Source of the DNA: BD2-11 sp965221785
GTDB taxonomy: Bacteria > Gemmatimonadota > Gemmatimonadetes > Longimicrobiales > Gaopeijiaceae
DNA: 64,000 nucleotides
Reading direction: 5' to 3'
Assembly (NCBI GenBank): GCA_965221785.1
Contig: CBDCSR010000003.1
Coordinates: forward strand, 186,001 to 250,000
Shown in pieces: positions 16,631-25,144 of this stretch. The translations under genes were made by a program, and so were the position numbers. Within the stretch, counting starts at the first letter, position 1. Each line of letters begins with the position of its first letter. The notes under the pieces were generated by a model that was not told the origin of the DNA, searched no databases, and worked only from the letters and a program-made list of their open reading frames with translations.

Positions 16631-17934
16631 GCGGGTGGGGGCGGGAGCCGGATGTGCGGCAACCGGCTCCTGGAATGATGGACAGGCTTGGCCGCGCGGT
16701 CATTCTAGGTTCACTGCGCTGCCTGAAACGGGGCCGTCTGTGGATGCGGACCCCGGATGGAACGGCCTACCGCTTCGGGGGCATGCAGCCTGGACCCGAG
16801 GCCGCCATCACAGTTCACCACCCCCGTTTCTTCCGGCGAATGCTGGTGGACGGAGAGGTTGGGGCCGGGGAGGCGTACATCCGGGGAGAGTGGTCGGCGG
16901 ATTCGGCGATGGACGCGGTGCAGCTGGGCATTCTGAACCGCCGATTCCTAAGGCCCCTGGTGCCCCTCCTGTGGCCAGCGGCCGCGGCAGCTTGGATGGC
17001 CCACAAGATGCGGTCGAACACGGTGCCGGGATCACGGCGGAACATCCGCGATCATTACGATTTGGGTAACGATTTTTTCTCTCTATTCCTTGATCCGTCG
17101 ATGACCTACTCGTGCGCTTACTTTGACGAGGAGCAGCTGGCGGCGTACCCGAGCGCGACTCCGACCTCGTCACACGGACCCGGCGGGGATGCTGCCCCGT
17201 CCCCGGTGGACATGCAGGCCATGGAGCAGGCCCAGTTGGCGAAATACAGACTTCTCGCCACGAAAGCTGACCTGCGCCCCGGCTCGCACGTACTGGAGAT
17301 CGGCTGTGGCTGGGGCGGGTTCGCCAAGGTGGCGGCGTCGGAGTTCGGATGCCGGGTGACCGGAGTTACGATTTCGCGTGAGCAGGCGGCCTTCGCACGT
17401 GAACGCATGGCTCGGGCAGGACTCGCGGAAAGAGTCTCCATCGAGCTTGTGGATTATCGGGAGATCACAGGCGTGTACGATTCCGTCGTATCGGTCGAGA
17501 TGCTCGAAGCGGTGGGTCACCGGTTCCTGCCGGCGTACTTCCGGAAGTGTGACGAGGTGCTGGCACCCGGCGGGCGCGCGGTCATCCAAGTCATCACCAT
17601 CCCCGACAACCGCTACGTCCGCTACCGGCTCCGCCCCGACTATATTCAACGCTTCATCTTTCCCGGTGCGCACCTTCCTTCGCTGGGAGCGCTGACGCGG
17701 GCGCTGCGCCCGACAGCCCTGGAAATACGGGACCGCGAAGATCTGGCCGCCCACTACGCGCTCACGCTTGCCATGTGGAGACAGCGGTTGCTGGAAGAGC
17801 GGAATGCCTTGTTCGACCTGGGATTCGACGAGTCGTTCCTGAGGAGGTGGGAGTTCTACTTCGCTTACTGCGAGGCGGCGTTCCGCACCCGGTATGTGGC
17901 GGACTGGCAACTCGTGCTTGAAAGGAGACGGTGA
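16627..17934 (+). CDS. Cyclopropane-fatty-acid-synthase-type SAM methyltransferase (first copy)
   Basis: Start at 16627, in ATGA overlap with DUF1365 and preceded by GGAGGGGGAG. The 435-residue product has an N-terminal lipid-binding domain, RDHYDLGNDFFSLFLD and MTYSCAYF (typical of CFA synthases), the SAM-binding loop LEIGCGWGGFAKVA, and the active-site stretch SVEMLEAVGHRF holding the bicarbonate-binding Glu region. CFA-family enzymes add a one-carbon unit from S-adenosylmethionine across, or onto, the cis double bond of phospholipid acyl chains. An unusual insert (about 25 residues, Pro/Ser/Gly-rich, in the segment after YFDEEQLAAYPSA) sits between the DLGNDFF region and the SAM site. Cytoplasmic, membrane-associated. 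Confidence 0.92.
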   Translation: MSGWGREPDVRQPAPGMMDRLGRAVILGSLRCLKRGRLWMRTPDGTAYRFGGMQPGPEAAITVHHPRFFRRMLVDGEVGAGEAYIRGEWSADSAMDAVQLGILNRRFLRPLVPLLWPAAAAAWMAHKMRSNTVPGSRRNIRDHYDLGNDFFSLFLDPSMTYSCAYFDEEQLAAYPSATPTSSHGPGGDAAPSPVDMQAMEQAQLAKYRLLATKADLRPGSHVLEIGCGWGGFAKVAASEFGCRVTGVTISREQAAFARERMARAGLAERVSIELVDYREITGVYDSVVSVEMLEAVGHRFLPAYFRKCDEVLAPGGRAVIQVITIPDNRYVRYRLRPDYIQRFIFPGAHLPSLGALTRALRPTALEIRDREDLAAHYALTLAMWRQRLLEERNALFDLGFDESFLRRWEFYFAYCEAAFRTRYVADWQLVLERRR

Positions 17935-17935
17935 A

Positions 17936-18724
17936 ATGAGCGCCGCATTTGCGGTCGGGTTGGTGGCGGTGACGATCGTACCGGCCATGGCCCTGCTTTG
18001 GTACCGGCAACTGCTCACCCGCGAGGCCGATGTGGTGGACTTGGCGTGGACGGTCGGTCTGGGTGGTGCGGCGGTGTTCTACGCGGGAGCGTTGCCGGTG
18101 GGTGTTGGGTGGCGGCGCTGGATGGTGGCCGCGATGGCGGGTTTGTGGTCGCTGCGCTTGGCTACGTACCTGTTCGGGCGGGTCAGGTCGCCGGGCGAGG
18201 ATGGCCGCTATCGGGACCTGCGCGTCAAGTGGGGACCGGGTGCGCCGGTGAAGTTCTTGTTGTTCTTCCAAGCTCAGGCCGCGCTGGTGATTGTGCTCTC
18301 GGTTCACTTCCTGCTTGCCATGCGGTCACCGGATCCGTCGCTCCGCGCGATGGACCTTGCAGGTGTGGCGATCTGGTTCGTCTCGCTGGTCGGCGAGTCG
18401 GTTGCGGACCGGCAGTTGCATCGTTTCCGAGCCACGCCGGGCAATGAGCTGCGGGTCTGCAAAGTGGGTCTTTGGCGGTACTCGCGGCACCCCAACTACT
18501 TCTTCGAGTGGCTGCATTGGCTCGCGTATGTGCCAGTCGCTTACGGCCACGCTCCTCTCGGGGCCATCCTCTTCGCGCCGGTGCTGCTGCTCCTGTCGAT
18601 CCGGTTCGTGACCGGCATTCCGCCCATTGAGCGGCGATCGGTCGAGCGGCGGGGCGAAGAGTACCGCCGCTACCAGCGGACCACGAGCGCTTTCATACCC
18701 TGGTTCCCCCGGTGCAACCGATGA
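17936..18724 (+). CDS. DUF1295 (steroid 5-alpha-reductase-like) membrane protein
   Basis: The ATG at 17936 follows AGGAGA by eight bases and lies one base past the previous stop. The 262-residue product has about six membrane segments and the conserved DUF1295 C-terminus: LWRYSRHPNYFFEWLHW, then GIPPIERRS and FIPWFP. This region contains the nicotinamide- and substrate-contacting residues of the steroid 5-alpha-reductase/isoprenylcysteine methyltransferase superfamily, which suggests NADPH-dependent reduction of a lipid double bond, though DUF1295 activity is not established. It often accompanies CFA-like genes in COG2907/DUF1365 clusters. Here it lies between the two methyltransferases and overlaps the second by four bases. 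Confidence 0.88.
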   Translation: MSAAFAVGLVAVTIVPAMALLWYRQLLTREADVVDLAWTVGLGGAAVFYAGALPVGVGWRRWMVAAMAGLWSLRLATYLFGRVRSPGEDGRYRDLRVKWGPGAPVKFLLFFQAQAALVIVLSVHFLLAMRSPDPSLRAMDLAGVAIWFVSLVGESVADRQLHRFRATPGNELRVCKVGLWRYSRHPNYFFEWLHWLAYVPVAYGHAPLGAILFAPVLLLLSIRFVTGIPPIERRSVERRGEEYRRYQRTTSAFIPWFPRCNR

Positions 18725-19764
18725 GCATGGTCGGCACGGCCATGCGGGGCGCGTTCGCGACCGCCGAGTCGGGCCGGGTTCCCGACTTCGCCGTCCGGGC
18801 CGGCATCCGGGCGCTGCTGCGGGGACGGCTGCGTTCCCTGGCCACCGAGCCGCCCCTCGACGAGGCCACCCTGCGCACCGGCCCCATCGCTCCAGCCTCG
18901 CGCGAGGCGAACGAGCAACACTACGAGGTGCCACCGGCATTCTTTGAAGTCGTCCTTGGCCCTTGGCAGAAGTACTCGTGCTGCCTGTGGCCGGATGAGG
19001 GCCGCGACCCGACCCTCGCCGACGCCGAACTCGCGATGCTGGAGGTCACCTGCGCCCGTGCTGGTCTCGCCGATGGCCAGGACATCCTCGACTTGGGCTG
19101 CGGCTGGGGTGCCCTCACCCTCTTCGCCGCCGAGCGCTATCCCGGCAGCCGCATCGTCGCGGTTTCCCACTCGGCCTCGCAGCGTCGCCACATAGAGGCA
19201 CGGGCGCGCCGGCGAGGGCTGGGCAATGTCCTCGTCATCACCGCGGACGTTTCCCGGCTCCACTTCTCGCGCGAACGATTCGACCGCGTGGTCTCGGTGG
19301 AGATGTTCGAGCACATGAACAACTATGAACTCCTTGTCAAAACGATCACAAACTGGATGCGGCCCCGCGCCCGCTTTTTCGTTCACGTCTTCTGCCACCG
19401 CGCCCGCGCCTACCGTTTCTCGCGGGAAGGCCCGGGCGACTGGATGGCGCGGGAGTTCTTCACGGGCGGCCTCATGCCCAGCCCCACGCTCATCCCGAAG
19501 TTTCGCGCCGGGCTCGAATCCGAGTACGACTGGTTTATTTCGGGAACTCACTATGCGCGCACCTCCGAAGCTTGGCTGGCCAACCTGGACAGGGAGCGGG
19601 CCAAGGTGGTATCGATCTTTGCCAACACGCGTGGTGCCGACACCGCAATCCGCTGGGTGCAGCGATGGCGGCTCTTCTTCCTGGCGGTCGCGGAGACCTT
19701 CGCTTACCGGGGCGGGCGGGAGTGGGGGGTGTCACATCACCGATTCAGAAAGCCTGCCTCATGA
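18721..19764 (+). CDS. CFA-type SAM methyltransferase (second, divergent copy)
   Basis: The ATG at 18721 forms an ATGA overlap with the DUF1295 stop; a GTG at 18712 is also in frame. The 347-residue product lacks most of the CFA N-terminal domain but keeps EQHYEVPPAFFEVVLG (equivalent of HYDLGNDFF), YSCCLW, SAM loop LDLGCGWGALTLFAAE, and the active-site block VSVEMFEHMNNYELL. It diverges strongly from the first copy, which suggests a different substrate or step (for example methyl transfer on another position or chain) rather than simple duplication. In the furan-fatty-acid literature CFA-like methylases of this shorter type add a methyl group to vaccenoyl chains. Assignment to that role is inference. 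Confidence 0.88.
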   Translation: MSMVGTAMRGAFATAESGRVPDFAVRAGIRALLRGRLRSLATEPPLDEATLRTGPIAPASREANEQHYEVPPAFFEVVLGPWQKYSCCLWPDEGRDPTLADAELAMLEVTCARAGLADGQDILDLGCGWGALTLFAAERYPGSRIVAVSHSASQRRHIEARARRRGLGNVLVITADVSRLHFSRERFDRVVSVEMFEHMNNYELLVKTITNWMRPRARFFVHVFCHRARAYRFSREGPGDWMAREFFTGGLMPSPTLIPKFRAGLESEYDWFISGTHYARTSEAWLANLDRERAKVVSIFANTRGADTAIRWVQRWRLFFLAVAETFAYRGGREWGVSHHRFRKPAS

Positions 19765-20714
19765 TAGAAACTGCTGCACGCGCCCAGGTCGATTCGAACT
19801 CGCTCGCGCCTACCGACCAGATTGATTTTCTGCGCAGCTATGCGTTCGTGGGGATGCACATTCTGGCGCTCGCTTTCCTGGGTACAGGCGTGAGTATCCC
19901 GGCGCTGCTCGCGTGCCTGGTGACCTTCTGGGTTCGCCTCTTCGGGATTACCGCAGGTTATCATCGCTACTTCGCGCACCGATCATTCGGTACGAGCCGT
20001 CCATTCCAGTTCGTGCTGGCTTGGCTCGGCGCGAGCGCGGGACAGAACGGGCCACTGTGGTGGGTGTCGCACCACCGGCTCCACCACCGGCACGCCGATA
20101 CCGAGGACGATATCCATCCCCCCGGACTTAAGGGGTTCTGGTGGGCGCACGCTGGCTGGATCATGTCGCGTCGCTACGATGGCTACGATGCGTCGCTGGT
20201 GCGGGACCTGCGTCGGTTTCCCGAGCTGCGCCTGCTGGACCGGCTCCACATGCTGGCCCCGCTCAGCGCCGGGGTCGTTGTCTTCGGACTCGGCTGGTGG
20301 TTCGAGGTCGCGTTCCCCGCGCTCGGCACCACCCGCTGGCAGATGCTGGGTTGGGGACTCTTTATCAGCACCGTGCTTCTATACCACGTCACCTTCTTGG
20401 TCAACTCGGTGACGCATATGTGGGGACGGCGCCGCTACGCGACGAAAGACCAGTCGCGCAACAACTGGTGGGTTGCACTGCTGACTCTGGGCGAAGGGTG
20501 GCACAACAATCATCACCGCTACCCGTCGTCCGAGAGGCAGGGGTTCTACTGGTGGGAGGTTGACATCACGCACTACGTCATCAAGGGGCTGGAGAAGGTG
20601 GGCCTGGTTTGGGATCTGCGCGTGCCCCCAGCGCGCGCCTATCGGCCGGAAGGCGCGGATGCCCGCCAGATCGACGATGGAGAGGCTGAGAGCGCACGGA
20701 CCGAACTCTATTGA
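19761..20714 (+). CDS. Acyl-CoA/acyl-lipid delta-9-type fatty acid desaturase
   Basis: The ATG at 19761 overlaps the previous stop (ATGA); longer in-frame codons upstream are antisense of neither domain and are discarded. The 317-residue product has the three His boxes of membrane di-iron desaturases: HRYFAHRS (HxxxxH), HHRLHH (HxxHH) and, after two membrane hairpins, HNNHHRYP. With WVRLFGITAGYHRYF it resembles stearoyl-CoA-type delta-9 desaturases of about 300-320 residues. It would introduce a cis double bond using O2 and an electron donor, which would supply the olefin that CFA-type enzymes need. It closes the operon; the next gene is on the opposite strand. Confidence 0.93.
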   Translation: MIETAARAQVDSNSLAPTDQIDFLRSYAFVGMHILALAFLGTGVSIPALLACLVTFWVRLFGITAGYHRYFAHRSFGTSRPFQFVLAWLGASAGQNGPLWWVSHHRLHHRHADTEDDIHPPGLKGFWWAHAGWIMSRRYDGYDASLVRDLRRFPELRLLDRLHMLAPLSAGVVVFGLGWWFEVAFPALGTTRWQMLGWGLFISTVLLYHVTFLVNSVTHMWGRRRYATKDQSRNNWWVALLTLGEGWHNNHHRYPSSERQGFYWWEVDITHYVIKGLEKVGLVWDLRVPPARAYRPEGADARQIDDGEAESARTELY

Positions 20715-20918
20715 TCGGGACGATGGGTCGTGAGCTCCGCCTTACCCCATTGAGGCCCCCAGCGGCATCTCGCAGATCAGTTGGCGCGGCTGTCCACGGT
20801 TGAACCCCTGCGCCCGGTGCGAATGATGATCCGTGCCATGTGCCGTGCCGTACCACGATGCGCATTCAATGTGCAGGGGCCGACTCACACCGGAACGCTC
20901 CTTGGATCCACGGCGGCG

Positions 20919-23540
20919 TCAGAACGCGACGGTCGCGGTCATGGATATGGTTCGGGCAGCGCCCAGCCATGCCGCGTTCTCCGTGATCGCGGATAGGTAG
21001 GGGGTGTCGAGCAGATTGTTGGCGATGATCGAGAACTCCGTTGACTGGAAAAGGTCGCTCAGCGCTTCGCCGCCGAAGCTGACGTAGGCGTCCAACGTCC
21101 AGTAGGCGTCGGTGTACCAGTCCGCGGTCAGGCTCACGCGGCGCGGCGCCGTGTACTTCGCGGACAGCCCGCCGCCCAAGGGTCCGTCGCGGTCGAGGGA
21201 GACGACCCACAGCCGGGGAGGCACGCCGGTCACGTCGGTTCCGGGCACGATACCTTGGCTGGCGTCGGCGAGCGGATCGTCGGTCCCGACGTACTTCGAG
21301 TCGTTGAGCGTGAGGGCGCTGTACAGTGAAGTCCGGTCCGTCAACGCTACGGTGGCGGCCAACTCGACACCACTCGTTTCGATGCCGCCCGCGTTGAAGT
21401 AGGCTCCCCCCCCGGGGATGAGGTAGTTGGGTCCCGCGGAAGTCTGGGGGCCGAGGTAGAAGATGCGGTTGTCGAAATCGATGGAGTACAGAGTGGCGCT
21501 CAGCGCGACCCGCTCGCCCGCGTATTGGATGCCGACATCGATGTTCGATGCGGTCTCGGGTTCGAGGCGGTCCAGACTGCGGCCCGGCACTTCGAGCAGA
21601 AGACTGCCGATCGCCCTGAAGTTCTCGGCGTAGCCCGCGAACAGGTCGAGACCCTCGACCGGCGTCTCGTAGGTGAGGCCGCCGGAGAAGAGCAGCTTCG
21701 AATCGGAATTGACACCGAGGTCCCGATCGACGCCGAACTGGTCCTCGCGCGACACCGAGACGAGGTACTGCTTGACGCCGCCGGCCAACTCGAACGGGCC
21801 GAAGTAAAGCGTCTCCTCGACGTACCACTTGAAGATGTCCTGCGGAAAGTCCCACTCGTACTGGTGCCAGTAGGCCTGCTCGTCCCACTTGAAGTTGATC
21901 GCCGGATCCAGAATGCGGTGCCAGTCGCGCCCCAGGTCCCGGCGCGAGTCCTCGTACCAGATGCCCGCACGCAGCACGCTGCCCCGTCCCCCGCCGAACA
22001 GAGCGGACCACTCCCCGTCGATAGTCACGCCGAGGCGGTTCTTTCCGTAGTGGCTGTGGCGGTACGATTGAACCGCCGTCGCCCCCGGATGGCATGCCGG
22101 GTCGACCTCCGGCCCGCCCGGCCCGTAGTAGTTGAAGATGTAGGACGAGGTGCATCCGGGCACCGGTCCAACGGCGACGCCATTGCCGTCCACGAAGTGG
22201 ATCACGCCGAGCTGGCTTCCGCCCCGCACCGGCCCGCGGCCCGCGAGTTCAGACTCCGGTCCGTCCCCGTCGTCCACCACGTCCACGATGAATGGCGGCA
22301 ACCAGTCGCCGCGCCCCGAGATATGATGGTGGTATGCGCCGACGTTCAGGGAGACCAGCTCGCTGACGGACCAGTCGGCCTTAACGTAGGCCAGCGTGTT
22401 CTTCCGCCGCGTCTGCCAGCCGGGCCGGTAGAACTGGTTCAGATAGGGCACGCCCGGCCAGTGGCCAATCAGCCGGTCCCAGCGCGGATCCGCCCGGAAG
22501 TCCGCGTCGCTGTAGAGCCGCTGGTAGACATCCTCGTGAATGTCGTCGTGGGAGAGGTAGCCGGTGAGATCAAGGCGGCCATGAGAAGATACGATCTTGG
22601 CGGCCAAGTGCTCCCGCTCGTTCCTTGCGGAGCCTTCCATCCAGTCGGTCGCCTCCTGACGGATCGCGGCGACCCAGGCACGCGTCGTGCCGCCGAACAG
22701 CGATCCGGTCTCGATCCGCGCGGCGAACCGCTGACCCTCGTTCTCGCCGATCGTGACCGAGGCCACCCGGTTCGCCTCATCCGACGGGTCGGCCGTCAGG
22801 AAGTTGAGCGTGCCGCCCAGCGCTTCAACCGACCGCGAGGCGATGTCTGCGGTCCCCTGCGACACCTCGACCCCGCCGAGGTTCATCGGATCCACGAACC
22901 GGTTCGCCTTCGAGCCGCTCCAGTAGTCCGACGTGCCGTTGGGGAACCCGTCGATGGTGGTGCCGATCTGCGCGTCGTTGTAGGTCGTCTGGAACCCGCG
23001 CATGACCACGTTGCTCGACCAGTCGTCGAAGGAGTACGCGTCCCCCTCCTGCACCGAGACGCCGGGAAGGTTGTCGATCACCGACGTCACCGCCGTGATG
23101 CTCGACTGCTGCCGCATCATCGGCTCCGCAACGAAATTGCGCGCGAAGACGGTGGGCTCCTCAGCCACCACGCTCAGCGGAGCGAGCTGGAAGGCAGGCT
23201 CCAGAACGATCCGGACCGTCTCGACGGCGCCCGCGCGGACGGTGACCGGAATCTCTCGCACCGCGTAGCCGAACAGGCTGGCTGTCACGACGAGGTCGCC
23301 CGGCGCCACGCCGGTGAACTCGTATGCGCCTTCCGCATCCGTGAAGGCTTCCGCGTCCACGCCGGCGCCGGTCGCCGTCACCCGGACGCTCGGCAAGGCG
23401 GTGTCGAAGGCGTCCACAACCGTGCCCCTGATGGTTCCCCCCGACTGCGCGGTTGCCGGCGCGGCGGCCAGCAACAACGGCAAGCCGGCACGGGCAAAGA
23501 TGGCGGCGAGTAGGCTGAGGTTCCTGCGAAAGGTTGGCAT
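20919..23540 (-). CDS. TonB-dependent outer-membrane receptor
   Basis: This 873-residue protein has a Sec signal (to about residue 32, PATAQ), then a CarboxypepD_reg-like beta domain (IRGTVVDAFDTALPSV to about 115), a plug domain (ITAVTSVIDNLPGVSVQEGD, SSNVVMRGFQTTYNDA, IGTTIDGFPNG, VEVSQGTADI) and a C-terminal barrel ending in the aromatic residue Phe (SMTATVAF). The motifs fit the TonB-dependent receptor family (ferrichrome-iron or similar, given the DWSSNVVMRGF type plug), which imports a bound ligand using TonB energy. No TonB box is clear. No substrate-linked genes lie next to it; the downstream lipid operon converges on it with a 204-bp gap. Confidence 0.93.
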   Translation of the reverse strand: MPTFRRNLSLLAAIFARAGLPLLLAAAPATAQSGGTIRGTVVDAFDTALPSVRVTATGAGVDAEAFTDAEGAYEFTGVAPGDLVVTASLFGYAVREIPVTVRAGAVETVRIVLEPAFQLAPLSVVAEEPTVFARNFVAEPMMRQQSSITAVTSVIDNLPGVSVQEGDAYSFDDWSSNVVMRGFQTTYNDAQIGTTIDGFPNGTSDYWSGSKANRFVDPMNLGGVEVSQGTADIASRSVEALGGTLNFLTADPSDEANRVASVTIGENEGQRFAARIETGSLFGGTTRAWVAAIRQEATDWMEGSARNEREHLAAKIVSSHGRLDLTGYLSHDDIHEDVYQRLYSDADFRADPRWDRLIGHWPGVPYLNQFYRPGWQTRRKNTLAYVKADWSVSELVSLNVGAYHHHISGRGDWLPPFIVDVVDDGDGPESELAGRGPVRGGSQLGVIHFVDGNGVAVGPVPGCTSSYIFNYYGPGGPEVDPACHPGATAVQSYRHSHYGKNRLGVTIDGEWSALFGGGRGSVLRAGIWYEDSRRDLGRDWHRILDPAINFKWDEQAYWHQYEWDFPQDIFKWYVEETLYFGPFELAGGVKQYLVSVSREDQFGVDRDLGVNSDSKLLFSGGLTYETPVEGLDLFAGYAENFRAIGSLLLEVPGRSLDRLEPETASNIDVGIQYAGERVALSATLYSIDFDNRIFYLGPQTSAGPNYLIPGGGAYFNAGGIETSGVELAATVALTDRTSLYSALTLNDSKYVGTDDPLADASQGIVPGTDVTGVPPRLWVVSLDRDGPLGGGLSAKYTAPRRVSLTADWYTDAYWTLDAYVSFGGEALSDLFQSTEFSIIANNLLDTPYLSAITENAAWLGAARTISMTATVAF

Positions 23541-24344
23541 GGCGACGAATCTCCGATTCTGCGGACCTGCGGCACTTTAGCCGACTCTCCGGATCAGTTC
23601 GGCTCTGGTCGCCAAGCAAGTTAGCGGCAATACCAGGCTTCAGCGACTGGAAACGAGCCCAACGTATAACCGCGCCTCCCACTCCGTTCGACCGGCGAGA
23701 GGCGGCGGCGACCGCGGCGGGCCAATCTGCCAGCAGACCGGACGGCCTGATAAAGCGGTGGAGCGCGTGCTCTCTCGATGGGAGTGCGTACCATCGGGGG
23801 ATGGTTTGCGCACCCCCAGTGCCCCGGGTCAGGACCGCACACGCCCGCGAAAACGACACGGGGTGCCGATGCGCACGCCGTGGCTCCCGACGTGCGCACC
23901 CGCGGGGGCGGCGCAAGCCGCAGCGCGCGAACGTCTTGCGCCTCGCGGTCCCGAGAAGCAGGGGCCGCAGCGACCGCTCGGGCGGGGCTGGGAGCGACCC
24001 GGCAGTCCGAGGGACTGCTGCGGGTTCGGGGCCGGGCGCGTTTGCGCACCCCCGGCCCCTCTCCCTCGGGTCGCTCCCAGACCAGCGATCCCCGGCGGGA
24101 AGGGCTCGTTCAGCGCCGCTACAAGGCGGCGGAGCAAGCGTTCGCCGTCCATCCTTCCGTTGGAGCGGCGGCCATCCTCGTGGCCAATCGATTCGCCGGA
24201 CGAGCCCTTGTTGTCCGACGCGACCGGGCGATCCATTCGCCCCTGCGTTACGTTGATTCCCAACGTTTCCGTTTCGCACCCGAACCACCGTCTCGGCTTC
24301 AACGGGGTCGGTGTGTTCTCCACCCGGGGGATCGGACAATCGCG
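23541..24344. other. 804-bp noncoding region with structured repeats
   Basis: No protein-like frame; the frame leading into the gene at 24345 is open but Arg/Pro-rich and unconserved in appearance. The 14-mer GTTTGCGCACCCCC occurs twice, at 23804-23817 and 24040-24053. The second copy lies inside a dense inverted-repeat element (23988-24080). The region must carry promoters for the divergent receptor and small barrel gene. Confidence 0.5.
23988..24080 (+). repeat. Three-way inverted-repeat element, copy 1
   Basis: A perfect 14-bp outer stem (CTGGGAGCGACCCG at 23988-24001 with its complement at 24067-24080) encloses two perfect hairpins: GCAGTCC/GGACTGC (24002-24008 and 24012-24018, 3-base loop) and GGGGCCGGG/CCCGGCCCC (24028-24036 and 24051-24059). 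All three arms are exact, so chance is unlikely even at this GC. No Walker-type or protein coding signal overlaps. Could be a structured RNA, an integrase-related or palindromic mobile element. A second element sharing the GGGAGCGAC stem lies at 24877-24968. Confidence 0.6.
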
Positions 24345-24779
24345 ATGAGAAAGCTGTTGCTCTTGGGGCTGGCGCTGCTGCCCGCGCAGGCCCAGGGGCA
24401 GGAGAAGCCGGGCCGGACGATGCTCGAAGCGGGCCTCGTCGGCGGCAGCGGCGACGCCTGCCCGGGACACTACGTCGGCATCAAGGGGCGGATCGCCGGG
24501 CCGGTGTCCCTGTACGGCATGGTCGAGACCTACCGCTGCGCCGATTTCGCGGGCTCCGCCAACCGCATTGGAACGTCCGTCCGGCTCGGGCGGGAGCGCT
24601 GGATCGTTCGCCCGGCGCTTCGCGCGGGCGTCGAGTACGATAGCGGCGACGTGTCGCCGACCGCCGGGGCGAGCTTGACGTTTGGACGACGCTACGGCGC
24701 GCGCTTCATCCTCCACCTCGGGGAGGCTTCCGGAGGCACCCTGACGCTCGTCCAGATGGGTGGGTACGTCTCGTTCTGA
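24345..24779 (+). CDS. Small outer-membrane barrel-like protein
   Basis: The ATG at 24345 gives a clean 144-residue protein with signal MRKLLLLGLALLPAQAQG. The mature part is short beta-strand-like segments (LEAGLVGGSG, LYGMVETYRCAD, VRLGRERWIV, LRAGVEYDSG, ASLTFGRRYG) ending in MGGYVSF, a C-terminal aromatic typical of outer-membrane barrels. Two Cys (about residues 42 and 62) may pair. It is small for an autonomous barrel (perhaps six to eight strands). Function unknown. It is bracketed by two structured inverted-repeat elements and lies before a mobile-element-like region, so it may be cargo. Confidence 0.65.
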   Translation: MRKLLLLGLALLPAQAQGQEKPGRTMLEAGLVGGSGDACPGHYVGIKGRIAGPVSLYGMVETYRCADFAGSANRIGTSVRLGRERWIVRPALRAGVEYDSGDVSPTAGASLTFGRRYGARFILHLGEASGGTLTLVQMGGYVSF

Positions 24780-25144
24780 GCCCTCCACGAACGGCCCGGA
24801 GGCGACTGCTTCAGCGCACGGACGCAACCAACCGCGGAACACGGACTCGATGGCCTTCCCGCAAGGATTGTTGGATCGGGAGCGACTCAGGGCGACGGTG
24901 GGATGGCAGCGCACATCCCGACCGTCGCCGTGCCGTACCAGGCACCCCGAAGGGATGGGTCGCTCCCGTCCACGGCCCGGAGACCCGGATCGGCATCGGA
25001 GATCCTCGGGCCGTGGCACAACGCCAAGCCGTCCAGCGACTTGCGAATCCCACGTTCCGCACGTCAAGGCGGCATTTCCTTGCACAATGACCCCGATTTG
25101 AGACGGACACCGACGGATCGGCAACCGCACCCGCCCATGGACGG
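24780..25144. other. 365-bp noncoding region with dense hairpins
   Basis: Between the small barrel gene and the minus-strand winged-helix-like gene. There is no gene here. Most of it is taken up by the inverted repeats described at 24877-25016, which could also act as a bidirectional terminator for the convergent genes, although there is no T-run. Confidence 0.5.
24877..25016 (+). repeat. Structured inverted-repeat element, copy 2, plus adjacent hairpin
   Basis: Outer stem CGGGAGCGAC (24877-24886) pairs with GTCGCTCCCG (24959-24968), extendable to 13 bp with one G-T pair. Inside are a 15-bp hairpin with one bulged base (GGCGACGGT at 24891-24899 with ACCGTCGCC at 24921-24929, continued by GGGATG/CATCCC) and a 5-bp hairpin (24930-24934 with 24941-24945). 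A further stem follows, CCACGGCCCG (24970-24979) with its complement (25007-25016), enclosing GGATC/GATCC. The outer-stem core GGGAGCGAC is shared with copy 1, and both have two internal hairpins whose sequences differ, as in a conserved fold rather than a copied sequence. Confidence 0.6.

Noticed and set aside
20715..20918. Terminator between the convergent desaturase and receptor genes
   Set aside because: No stable hairpin with a T-run was visible.
21525..23513. Long plus-strand open frame opposite the TonB-dependent receptor
   Set aside because: The minus strand has signal, plug and barrel motifs; the plus strand has none.
23778..24344. In-frame extension of the small barrel gene into the structured region
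   Set aside because: A clean signal peptide begins at 24345; the extension is Arg/Pro-rich and overlaps the hairpin element.
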